DNA of 10,642 bases from F1-60-MAGs163 sp046091165. Lineage in GTDB: Bacteria; Actinomycetota; Thermoleophilia; Solirubrobacterales; Solirubrobacteraceae. A program made the position numbers and the translations under genes. Location: contig JBJTBE010000037.1 of NCBI GenBank assembly GCA_046091165.1, positions 1-10,642 on the forward strand, given 5' to 3'. The notes under the pieces were generated by a model, which worked only from the letters and a program-made list of their open reading frames with translations, had not been told where the DNA came from and made no database searches. Positions 1 through 6,694 of this stretch are shown here, piece after piece (positions within the stretch are counted from its first letter, which is position 1; the number at the start of each line of letters is the position of its first letter).

Positions 1-4
1 AGCG

Positions 5-2104
5 ATGACCTTCTACCCGCGCGAGGGCGGCCCGGGCGTGAAGCGCTACGCCGGATTCGCGATCCGGGTTGCCATTCTGGGCCTCATCCAGGCCGCCGCC
101 CTGTACGGGATGTCGGCGATCATCCCCGGCGTCGACGTGCCTTCGTTTGGGGCCGGGATCGCCGTCGTCGTCCTGCTCGCCCTGTTCAACGCCCTGCTCT
201 GGCCGCTAATCACGCGGCTGATCCTGCCGCTGACCGTCCTGACCTTCGGGATCATCGGGCTGCTCGCCACCACGCTGGCCATCTGGCTGATCCTCGACCT
301 GGTGGACAAGTCGCAGCCCACGCTCTTCGGCGCCTTCCTGGCGGCAATCGTGATGAGCCTGGTCACCACGATCGGCGGGACCCTGCTGGACGTCGACGGC
401 GACGCCTACCACCTGAGGATCGTCCGGCGCCGGCTGGGCAGGGAGCGGCGGCAGAACAGCACCGGGGTGCCGGGGACGATCTTCTTCGAGATCGACGGCC
501 TGGCCGAGCCGCTCCTGCGCGAGGCGATCGCCGCGGGCCACGTGCCGACCATCGAGCGCTGGCTCACCGACGGCAGCCACCGGCTGATGGGCTGGGAGTG
601 CGACCTCTCCTCCCAGACCGGCGCCAGCCAGTCCGGCCTGCTCCTGGGCAGCAACGAGAACATGCCGGCTTTCCGCTGGTACGAGAAGGACACCGGCCGG
701 CTGATGGTCTCCAACAGCATCGGCGACGCCGCCGAGATCGAGCGCCGCCACGCCACCGGCACCGGCCTGCTGGCCGTGGAGGGCACCAGCCGCGGCAACC
801 TGGTCTCCGGCGACGCCCCGCGCGCCTCGGCGACGATGAGCGTGGTCAAGGACCGCAGCCGCTCGCGCTCGGCCGAGTTCTACGCCTACTTCGCCGACTG
901 GGCCGGGCTGATTCGCACTCTCACCCTCTGCTTCCACGACATCTTCCTGGAGAAGGTCGCCTACTGGAGGCAGAAGCGCTCAGGGGCCGAGCACGTCAAC
1001 CGCGGCGGCATCTACCCGCTGCTGCGCTGCACGATCACCGTGATCATGCGCGACCTCAACTCCGCGATCCTGCTGGCCGACATCGTCGAAGGGGTTCCCG
1101 TCTCCTACGCGACCTACGTCGGCTACGACGAGGTCGCCCACCACTCGGGGATCCGCGAGCCCGACGCCTTTGCCGCCCTCAAGCGCCTGGACCGCCAGCT
1201 GCTGCGGCTCGAGCGGGCCTGCGCCCAGGCCCCGCGCCCGTACAACATCGTCGTCCTCTCCGACCACGGGCAGACCCAGGGGCGCCCCTTCCGCCAGCGC
1301 TGCGGCCAGACGCTCGAGGAGGTCGTGGAGGCGGCGTGCAGCGGCGAGGTCTCGGCGCCGGTGGCCGTCGAGGAGTCATGGGGAGTGCTGGGGGCCTGGC
1401 TGGCCGACCTGGGCTCCGACGAGGGGCCGGCGGGCCGCTTCGTCAAGCGGGCCACGCGGGACCGGATGGCCGACGACACCGTCGCGCTGGGGCCCAACCG
1501 GGAGCTGCTCGAGCAGAAGGCCGGACTCTCGGGCGAGGAGGAAGAAGAGCGCCCGGAGACCATCGTCCTGGCCTCCGGCTGCCTGGGACTCGTCTCCTTC
1601 CCGCGCGTGCCCGGGCGGATGAGTGCCGAGCAGATCGAGGAGCTGCACCCCGGCCTGCTTGCCACGCTCGCCGGCCACCCGGGCATCGGCTGGGTGATGG
1701 TCAGGACCGAGGGCGACGGCGCGGTCGTGCTCGGGGCCGAGGGCAGCCACCGGCTCCGCGACGACCACGTGGAGGGCGTGGACCCGCTGACCGGCTACGG
1801 CGAGCACGCGGCCGACCACCTGCGCCGGACCGACGGCTTCGAGCACTGCCCGGACATCCTCGTGAACGGTGCCTACGACCCGCAGACCGGCGAGGTCGCG
1901 CCGTTCGAGGAGTTCATGGGCTCGCACGGGGGCCTCGGGGGCACGCAGATGAGCCCGTTCGCGCTGGTTCCGTCGCAGTGGAGCGACCCGCAGGGCCCGA
2001 TCGTCGGCGCCGCCTCGATGCACCACCAGCTCAAGGACTGGATGGCCGAGAGCGGGCTGGAGATTGCGGCCTCCGACCGCCGGCTTACCACCGCCGGCGG
2101 GTAG
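5..2104 (+). CDS. Membrane-anchored alkaline phosphatase superfamily protein with N-terminal holin-like 4-TM domain
   Basis: Residues about 13-128 form four hydrophobic segments (about 17-40, 47-66, 70-98, 106-125), resembling the phage holin family/superfamily IV membrane domain of actinobacteria. From about residue 157 the protein looks like a type I phosphodiesterase/alkaline phosphatase superfamily enzyme. Metal-site-like motifs are visible: D164 in IFFEIDG, D375 and H379/H380 in YDEVAHHSG, D420-H421 in SDHG, and H641 in GSHGG. The nucleophile is probably T205 or a nearby Ser in SQTGASQSG. The likely role is hydrolysis of a phosphate or sulfate ester or phosphodiester at the membrane; the substrate is unknown and the topology is not settled. 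The frame is open to the window edge, so the start is uncertain. The ATG at 5 is the first visible. A GTG at 38 has an SD-like AGGGCGG eight bases upstream and removes 11 unremarkable residues, so it may be the true start. The holin resemblance does not imply phage origin. Confidence 0.8.
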   Translation: MTFYPREGGPGVKRYAGFAIRVAILGLIQAAALYGMSAIIPGVDVPSFGAGIAVVVLLALFNALLWPLITRLILPLTVLTFGIIGLLATTLAIWLILDLVDKSQPTLFGAFLAAIVMSLVTTIGGTLLDVDGDAYHLRIVRRRLGRERRQNSTGVPGTIFFEIDGLAEPLLREAIAAGHVPTIERWLTDGSHRLMGWECDLSSQTGASQSGLLLGSNENMPAFRWYEKDTGRLMVSNSIGDAAEIERRHATGTGLLAVEGTSRGNLVSGDAPRASATMSVVKDRSRSRSAEFYAYFADWAGLIRTLTLCFHDIFLEKVAYWRQKRSGAEHVNRGGIYPLLRCTITVIMRDLNSAILLADIVEGVPVSYATYVGYDEVAHHSGIREPDAFAALKRLDRQLLRLERACAQAPRPYNIVVLSDHGQTQGRPFRQRCGQTLEEVVEAACSGEVSAPVAVEESWGVLGAWLADLGSDEGPAGRFVKRATRDRMADDTVALGPNRELLEQKAGLSGEEEEERPETIVLASGCLGLVSFPRVPGRMSAEQIEELHPGLLATLAGHPGIGWVMVRTEGDGAVVLGAEGSHRLRDDHVEGVDPLTGYGEHAADHLRRTDGFEHCPDILVNGAYDPQTGEVAPFEEFMGSHGGLGGTQMSPFALVPSQWSDPQGPIVGAASMHHQLKDWMAESGLEIAASDRRLTTAGG

Positions 2105-2107
2105 CCT
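2102..2107 (+). promoter_or_regulatory. Candidate -10 element of a leaderless promoter for the acyltransferase gene
   Basis: TAGCCT fits the actinobacterial TANNNT -10 pattern. It ends 7 bases before the GTG at 2115, so transcription would begin at or next to the start codon. There is no Shine-Dalgarno before that GTG. The hexamer overlaps the TAG stop of the upstream gene. No good -35 is seen. The assignment rests on pattern and spacing only. Confidence 0.5.
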
Positions 2108-2114
2108 CGCCCCC

Positions 2115-3281
2115 GTGAGCGAGGGCGCCGAGGAGGCCGAGCGCGAGCGCCGGGCGCGCAACCACGCGATCGACGGCCTGCGCGGCATCGCGGCGCTGAG
2201 CGTCTTCGTCTTCCACGCCTGGCTCTACACGCTGCCGGTGGTGAGCGCGGCCGGCGCCGAGCGCACCCCGGCCACCGACCTGATCCGGGAGCTGCGGCTC
2301 GGCCTCGTGCTCTTCTTCGTCCTCTCCGGCTTCCTTCTCTACCGCGCCTGGGCCTCGGCGGGCCTGGGGCGGCGCTCCGCCCCCGACGGAGCCACCTACG
2401 CCGTCCACCGCATCGGGCGGATCATTCCCGCCTACTGGCTGGCCATCGTCGGCAGCATCGCCCTGCTCTACCCGATCGCCGGCTCTCCCGGCGTGCGTCT
2501 CCCGCCGCCCGAGCTGCTGCCGCTCTTCTTCGTCTTCGCCCAGAACTTCAGCCCGCAGACGCTGCTCAAGCTCGACCCGCCGATGTGGACGCTCGCCGTG
2601 GAGGCCTGCTTCTACGTGCTGCTGCCGCTGTTCGGCTGGCTGGCGCTGCGCGGGCGTGCGGGGGCCGGCGCGCAGCTCGCGGTGCCCGCCGGGCTGCTGG
2701 CCCTCGGCGTGGCCTTCAACGCCGGGCTGGTCGTCTTCGATCCCGGCGACCTGCGCTGGTCGAAGTCGCTGCCGGCGATGCTTCCCTACTTCGCGGTGGG
2801 CATGGGCGCGGCGGTGCTCGTGGCCGGGCGCCGCCCGAGTGCCGGCCAGGCCCGGGTGCTCACCGCGGGGGCACTGCTGCTGGTGGCGGCAAACGTGGCT
2901 CTGCAGGTGGCGGCCGGGCGCGGCGCCGAGATCGTCGACTTCCTGCGGGTGATCCGCGACCTTCCGGCGGCGCTGGGCTTCGCGATGCTGATCTGCCTGG
3001 CCGCCACCCGCGCCCCGCGCCCGCTGGCGTGGAAACCCCTGGCCTGGTGCGGCCTGGTCTCCTACGGGCTCTACCTCTGGCACGTGCCGGTTCTGCTGGT
3101 GCTGCGCGCGGCCGGGCTGCTGCCCCTCGACGTCGTCGGGGCGACCCTGGTCGGCCTGCCGGTCTCCCTCCTGGCCGGCTGGCTGAGCTTCCGCTTCGTC
3201 GAGGCGCCGGCGATCGCGTGGAGCCGGCGAACCGCCCTCTGGGGAGCGAACCTCAGGAACAGCGCCGGGCGAAGCGCCTGA
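2115..3281 (+). CDS. Acyltransferase 3 (OafA/YrhL) family integral membrane protein
   Basis: This 388-residue multi-pass membrane protein belongs to the acyltransferase-3 family, whose members O-acylate cell-surface sugars, lipids or antibiotics; the substrate here cannot be read from sequence. With GTG 2115 as residue 1, the RX10H motif of the family is present (R23 to H34, within IDGLRG...FVFH). Also seen are LFFVLSGFLLYR (about 67-77), VHRIGRIIPAYW (98-109), PPMWTLAVE (155-163), and near the C-terminus SYGLYLWHVP. About ten hydrophobic segments are visible and no SGNH domain is attached. An in-frame ATG at 2064 would overlap the previous gene by 41 bases and add a Pro-rich stretch. I prefer GTG 2115 because a TANNNT element sits 7 bases upstream and the family motif begins soon after. 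The 3' end overlaps the convergent amidotransferase gene by 29 bases. Confidence 0.87.
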   Translation: MSEGAEEAERERRARNHAIDGLRGIAALSVFVFHAWLYTLPVVSAAGAERTPATDLIRELRLGLVLFFVLSGFLLYRAWASAGLGRRSAPDGATYAVHRIGRIIPAYWLAIVGSIALLYPIAGSPGVRLPPPELLPLFFVFAQNFSPQTLLKLDPPMWTLAVEACFYVLLPLFGWLALRGRAGAGAQLAVPAGLLALGVAFNAGLVVFDPGDLRWSKSLPAMLPYFAVGMGAAVLVAGRRPSAGQARVLTAGALLLVAANVALQVAAGRGAEIVDFLRVIRDLPAALGFAMLICLAATRAPRPLAWKPLAWCGLVSYGLYLWHVPVLLVLRAAGLLPLDVVGATLVGLPVSLLAGWLSFRFVEAPAIAWSRRTALWGANLRNSAGRSA

Positions 3282-3957
3282 AGAGCTCGACCCCGTATTC
3301 GCTCCAGCCCGGGAGCCGGTCCGGCATCCCGGCGGCGATCCTCTCCTTGCCGGCGCGGCGGGCGGGGTCGCCCTCGTCACGGCCGTCGGGCTTCAGCCAC
3401 TCGCCCAGGATCTCCGCGGTCACCTCGGGGTGGGGCTGGAGCGCCCACGCCTCGCCGAGCCGGAAGGCCTGGGTGCAGGCGTCGTTTCCGGCCAGGAGCG
3501 TGGCCCCGGGCGGCGCCGTGAAGGCGTAGTCGTGCCAGAGCAGCCCGGCCTGGAGCGGGGCGGCGAAGTCGAGCAGCGGGTCCTCGCGCGCGGCGTCGAG
3601 GTGACGGAACTCGATCCAGCCCATCTCGCCCTCGTCCATCCGGTAGACGCTGCCGCCGGCCAGCGAGGCGAGCATCTGCGCGCCCAGGCAGATCCCCATC
3701 ACCGGCCGGCCCGACTCCAGCCAGGCGCCGATGATCGTGTTCTCCCCGTCGAGGTAGGGGTACCTCTCCTCCTCGCCGACGTTCTCGTCGCCGCCGAGGA
3801 CGAGCAGGCCGTCGTAGCCGGTGAGCGGGTCGCGCGAGGGCGCGGATGTGTCGGCCGGCATCCACTCCTCGATCGTGGCGCCCTCGAGCGCGGCCGCCTC
3901 GCGGAAGACGCCGCTGTTGCCGGCGTCGGGGTGGAGGATGGAGAGGATCTCAGGCAA
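3253..3957 (-). CDS. Class I glutamine amidotransferase (GMP synthase-like GATase domain protein)
   Basis: This is a stand-alone class I glutamine amidotransferase domain of 234 residues. C90 in the nucleophile elbow GICLGAQ and H176/E178 in LQPHPEV form the expected Cys-His-Glu triad, and DGLLVLGGDENV (about 49-60) is the usual early strand. Enzymes of this type release ammonia from glutamine or act as gamma-glutamyl hydrolases or transferases. With no synthetase domain attached, the acceptor is unknown. The start is TTG (3957-3955, minus strand), with GAGGACGG about ten bases upstream. It lies inside the last codons of the MFS gene (8-base overlap), implying translational coupling and one transcript. 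The tail end overlaps the acyltransferase gene by 29 bases in the convergent orientation. Confidence 0.85.
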   Translation of the reverse strand: MPEILSILHPDAGNSGVFREAAALEGATIEEWMPADTSAPSRDPLTGYDGLLVLGGDENVGEEERYPYLDGENTIIGAWLESGRPVMGICLGAQMLASLAGGSVYRMDEGEMGWIEFRHLDAAREDPLLDFAAPLQAGLLWHDYAFTAPPGATLLAGNDACTQAFRLGEAWALQPHPEVTAEILGEWLKPDGRDEGDPARRAGKERIAAGMPDRLPGWSEYGVELFRRFARRCS

Positions 3958-5242
3958 CGGCGGCCGTCCTCGGCTGGTTGCGGGTGCCCAGGAAGCCGAT
4001 GAACGCCCCGGCCAGGCAGACCATCGCCGCGGCGAAGAAGGCGGCCTGGTAGTTGCCGCCGCCTCCCGTCGAGGCGATCAGCCCGGCAAAGGGCGCGCCG
4101 ACCGCCACGCCGATGTCGAAGAAGGAGGTGAACCAGCCCATCGCGGTGGCCCGCGCCGCCGGGTCGGTGGCGTTTACCACGAGCAAGGCCAGCGAAGGGA
4201 AGATCAGCGCGATGCCGAGCCCGGCCAGCGCGGCGCCGGCCATGACCACCGGGAGGCTGCCGGCCAGGCCGATGATCGCGATCCCGGCGGCCTGCGAGAT
4301 GCCCCCGGCCAGCGCCGATCGCCGGGCCCCCCAGCGGTCCGGGAGCCAGCCGAAGAGCAGCCGGGCGGCGACGACGGTCGCGGTGAAGACGGTGAAGGCC
4401 GCGGCGCCGTGGCCGATTCCCTCGCCGTCGAGGAGCAGGACGATGAAGCCGGCCAGCGTCCCGAAGCCGATGTTGGCGAACAGGAGGGCGACCCCGGGCC
4501 TGATCGCCGAGGAGGGAAGCCAGGCCCGCCGACCGCCTGCCGGCGCTCCGGCCGTGCCCGAGGCTTCGGGGAGCGGCGCGCCCAGCTCGGCGCTGGCCAC
4601 CTCCTCCGGCGTGGAGGGGGCGTTCGACCGGCGGACGGTGGACGGGATCATCAGGGCGATCAGCAGGCCGGCGAGCGGGGCGAGGGTCGCGAAGGCCCAG
4701 ACCCAGCCGAAGCCGCCGGCGCTGTAGATCAGCTGGCCGATCACCGTCCCCAGGGAGAAGCCGCCCCAGACCGAGATCCCGAAGATCCCGATCACCTGGC
4801 CGCGACGCTCCTCGGGGGTCAGGTCCACCACCCAGGAGACGCCGGAGGTGAAGATCCAGCCGTCGCCGAAGCCGACCACCAGCCGAGCGAGGACCAGCCC
4901 GGGAACTCCGAGCGGCAGGAAGAGCATGGCGCCCCCGGCCGAGGCGCCCCGGAGGCCGATGACCAGGACCCGCCGGCGCGAGGTGGCGTCGGCGAGCCGC
5001 CCGCCGAAGGGCCGGCCGATGGCGGCGGTGACCGCGAAGGCGCCGACGACCACTCCAACGGCAACGTCGCCGGCGCCGACCGGCCCCTTCACGTACAGGG
5101 GGAGCACCGGGAGCACCGAGCCGATGGCCATGAAGCTGAAGAGGACGGCCAGCGGGATCGAGGCGATCGCGAGAACGCCGGCCGGCGCGCTGGCGGAGTC
5201 GGTCGCGGTCGCCCCCGGCCCGCTGGCGCCTGAATCGTCCAT
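3950..5242 (-). CDS. Major facilitator superfamily (MFS) transporter
   Basis: This 430-residue protein has about twelve hydrophobic segments and is Ala/Gly/Val-rich. MFS motif A is visible after TM2 as FGGRLADATSRRR (about 79-91). A related loop, FGWLPDRWGARRS, begins the second half and shows the two 6-TM repeats. The middle loop (SNAPSTPEEVASAELG and onward) is long and soluble. It is probably a proton-coupled exporter or importer in the drug/sugar MFS_1 group; the substrate is unknown. ATG is at 5242-5240. There is no SD, but TACGCT lies 8 bases upstream, suggesting leaderless expression. The downstream amidotransferase overlaps by 8 bases, so the pair is likely an operon. The gene diverges from rpmG. 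Confidence 0.88.
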   Translation of the reverse strand: MDDSGASGPGATATDSASAPAGVLAIASIPLAVLFSFMAIGSVLPVLPLYVKGPVGAGDVAVGVVVGAFAVTAAIGRPFGGRLADATSRRRVLVIGLRGASAGGAMLFLPLGVPGLVLARLVVGFGDGWIFTSGVSWVVDLTPEERRGQVIGIFGISVWGGFSLGTVIGQLIYSAGGFGWVWAFATLAPLAGLLIALMIPSTVRRSNAPSTPEEVASAELGAPLPEASGTAGAPAGGRRAWLPSSAIRPGVALLFANIGFGTLAGFIVLLLDGEGIGHGAAAFTVFTATVVAARLLFGWLPDRWGARRSALAGGISQAAGIAIIGLAGSLPVVMAGAALAGLGIALIFPSLALLVVNATDPAARATAMGWFTSFFDIGVAVGAPFAGLIASTGGGGNYQAAFFAAAMVCLAGAFIGFLGTRNQPRTAAVA

Positions 5243-5250
5243 CGGCGGCC

Positions 5251-5256
5251 AGCGTA
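5251..5256 (-). promoter_or_regulatory. Candidate -10 element of a leaderless promoter for the MFS gene
   Basis: On the minus strand TACGCT (TANNNT) is followed by 8 bases and then the ATG of the MFS gene. No SD precedes that ATG, so a transcript beginning at the A of the start codon is plausible. The -35 region is weak. It lies back-to-back with the proposed rpmG promoter in the same 132-base interval. Confidence 0.45.
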
Positions 5257-5285
5257 TCGCCCGCGCACCGGCGCCCGGACCCCGC

Positions 5286-5291
5286 TACACT
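5286..5291 (+). promoter_or_regulatory. Candidate -10 element for the rpmG-secE-nusG-rpl unit
   Basis: TACACT fits TANNNT and sits in the divergent interval between the MFS gene and rpmG. Transcription would begin near 5298, giving a leader of about 77 bases. No convincing -35 lies 16-18 bases upstream (GC-rich sequence), so strength and exact site are uncertain. Confidence 0.4.
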
Positions 5292-5299
5292 GACGTTTC

Positions 5300-5333
5300 G
5301 ACTCGCCCGGGGCGGGTCGTTTTTCTGCCCCGG
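5300..5333 (+). promoter_or_regulatory. Two mutually exclusive hairpins in the rpmG leader (terminator/attenuator-like)
   Basis: Hairpin A pairs 5300-5307 (GACTCGCC) with 5311-5318 (GGCGGGTC): 8 pairs, one of them G-U, a 3-base loop, then GTTTTTC. Hairpin B pairs 5307-5316 with 5324-5333: seven Watson-Crick pairs CCGGGGC/GCCCCGG extended by three pairs, two of them G-U. A run of four T follows within ACGGTTTTC. The two share 5307-5316, so only one can form. Hairpin A looks like an intrinsic terminator at the very 5' end of the leader, where no upstream + strand gene needs termination. A regulatory role is inference. Confidence 0.4.
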
Positions 5334-5374
5334 ACGGTTTTCAGTTTCGTTCACCATCCGATCGGAGTCAGGCC

Positions 5375-5539
5375 GTGGCCCGCGGAGACGTACGCGTCGC
5401 GATCACCCTCGAATGCGAGGACTGCAAGCGCCGCAACTACCAGACCAACAAGAGCAAGCGCAACAGTCCCGACCGGATCACGCTGCGCAAGTACTGCCGC
5501 TGGTGTCGAACGCACACCAGCCACAAAGAGACCCGCTGA
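5375..5539 (+). CDS. rpmG: 50S ribosomal protein L33
   Basis: This short gene encodes 54 residues beginning MARGDVRVAITLECEDCKRR and ending RTHTSHKETR, which matches ribosomal protein L33 along its whole length. Two Cys pairs (C14/C17 in CEDC and C41/C44 in CRWC) make it the zinc-binding C+ form, in contrast to the Cys-free forms made under zinc shortage. L33 sits near the E site of the 50S subunit. The start is GTG at 5375, with GGAG at 5364-5367 seven bases upstream. It is first in the ribosomal/secretion/transcription gene string and lies 7 bases before secE. A tRNA-Trp or tuf gene often found nearby in other bacteria is not present in this window. Confidence 0.95.
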   Translation: MARGDVRVAITLECEDCKRRNYQTNKSKRNSPDRITLRKYCRWCRTHTSHKETR

Positions 5540-5546
5540 GGGCGCG

Positions 5547-6155
5547 GTGGCCCGCAACCGCAAGAGAGCCAAGCAGCGCAAGGCCAAGCGCCAGCAGGGC
5601 GCCGGCCAGGGCGCCGCGGGCGGCGGGACCCATCACGAGGACGTCCCGGGCGCGCTCGAGCACGCCTCCGGCGAGGTGGAGGAGTTCGACGCCGCCCTGG
5701 TGGCCGGCGCCGACGGCAAGACCGCCGACGAGGGCACCGCTCCCGACGAGGACATCGCGGTAACCAACGAGAAGGAGGGGCTCGAGCATCCCGAGGCCCT
5801 CTCGACGCAGGACTTCGCCGAGCTCGAGGACCGGGTCGACGAGATCGAGCGCACGATGGAGTCCGGCGACCGGGACAAGGCGGTCGAGGAGGAGGAGGCG
5901 CTCGACCACGACATCGCCGAGCGCCGGGCGGCCGCGGCCGACTCGCCGGCCGCCCCCGCGCCCCGGCAGGGCATCTTCGGCCGCCTCACTGCATTCCTGC
6001 GTGCATCGTGGTCCGAGCTGCAGCGCGTACAGTGGCCGGACCGCAGGCAGGTCGGCCAGGCCACCGCGGTAGTCCTCGGCTTCGTGGTCGTCGCCGGCGT
6101 CTACCTCGGAGTGGCCGACGCCCTGGCCCAGAGACTTGTCAACCTGATCATCTGA
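5547..6155 (+). CDS. secE: Preprotein translocase subunit SecE with long charged N-terminal extension
   Basis: SecE is the essential small subunit of the SecYEG membrane channel, clamping SecY. The conserved core is at the C-terminus: amphipathic helix FLRASWSELQRVQWPDRRQV (150-169), with the family's E..+V.WP signature (E157, V161, W163, P164), and a single TM at about 173-193. The whole protein is 202 residues, whereas typical single-TM SecE proteins are about 60-130. The extra N-terminus is a strongly basic run (2-17, many Arg/Lys), then a Gly-rich patch, then a highly acidic region (about 31-125) with probable coiled-coil segments. The start is GTG 5547 with GAGGG (5538-5542) overlapping the rpmG stop. 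An internal ATG (residue 104) would give 99 residues but has no clear SD. nusG follows 16 bases downstream. Confidence 0.93.
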   Translation: MARNRKRAKQRKAKRQQGAGQGAAGGGTHHEDVPGALEHASGEVEEFDAALVAGADGKTADEGTAPDEDIAVTNEKEGLEHPEALSTQDFAELEDRVDEIERTMESGDRDKAVEEEEALDHDIAERRAAAADSPAAPAPRQGIFGRLTAFLRASWSELQRVQWPDRRQVGQATAVVLGFVVVAGVYLGVADALAQRLVNLII

Positions 6156-6171
6156 ACCGGAAGCCGAACCC

Positions 6172-6693
6172 ATGTATCGCTGGTACGTCGTAAATACGCA
6201 GTCCAACCGTGAGCCCAAGGTCAAGCGCGACCTCGAGCGGCGGCTGGCTGCCCACAACGAGCAGCGGCGCGTGCGGCAGATCCTCATCCCGACCGAGACC
6301 GAGGCCGAGATGAAGGACGGCGAGAAGGTCCTCAAGGAAAAGAAGAAGATGCCCGGGTACATCCTGATCAACATGGACCTCAACCCCCGGGTCTGGTCGA
6401 TCGTCAAGGACACGCCCAACCTGACCGGCTTCGTCGGCTCCTCCGAGGAGCCGGTCCCGCTGACCCAGGAGGAGGTCGACAAGCTCCTCAACCGCGAGGT
6501 CGCCCAGAAGGTGGCCTCCAAGGCCCAGTTCTCGATCGGCGAGTCGGTCAAGGTCGTCTCCGGCCCGCTCTCGGACTTCTCCGGCGAGATCTCCGAGATC
6601 AACCAGGACGCCGCCAAGCTCAAGGTGCTTGTGTCAATCTTCGGCCGGGAGACCCCGGTCGAGGTCGGCTTCGACCAGGTGAAGAAGATCTGA
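6172..6693 (+). CDS. nusG: Transcription termination/antitermination factor NusG
   Basis: NusG binds RNA polymerase across the cleft, modulates pausing and Rho-dependent termination, and couples to ribosomal protein S10. The 173 residues contain the NGN domain (about 2-110: MYRWYVVNTQSN start, the MPGYILINMDL strand, LTGFVGSSEEPVPL) and the KOW domain (about 120-173: GESVKVVSGPLSDFSGEI, ending VEVGFDQVKKI). The length is close to E. coli NusG; the long acidic N-terminal extension common in Streptomyces and Mycobacterium is missing. ATG 6172 has GGAAG at 6159-6163 eight bases upstream. One base separates its stop codon from the rplK ATG, so the two are probably translationally coupled. Confidence 0.97.
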   Translation: MYRWYVVNTQSNREPKVKRDLERRLAAHNEQRRVRQILIPTETEAEMKDGEKVLKEKKKMPGYILINMDLNPRVWSIVKDTPNLTGFVGSSEEPVPLTQEEVDKLLNREVAQKVASKAQFSIGESVKVVSGPLSDFSGEISEINQDAAKLKVLVSIFGRETPVEVGFDQVKKI

Positions 6694-6694
6694 G

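Noticed and set aside
1..2104. Prophage remnant suggested by the holin-like domain
   Set aside because: No endolysin, structural, integrase or attachment sequences are present, and base composition matches the neighbours.
598..2118. A 506-codon open frame in another + frame within the phosphatase gene
   Set aside because: It is Arg/Pro/Gly-rich, typical of a shadow frame in GC-rich DNA, and covers the gene whose own frame has clear catalytic motifs.
3699..5357. A 552-codon minus-strand frame over the MFS gene
   Set aside because: The composition is Arg/Gly/Pro shadow; the MFS frame has TMs and motif A.
5243..5374. A tRNA gene ahead of rpmG, as found in some bacteria
   Set aside because: The 132 bases contain no cloverleaf or T-loop-like GTTCRAAT sequence; only promoter-like motifs and the hairpins are seen.
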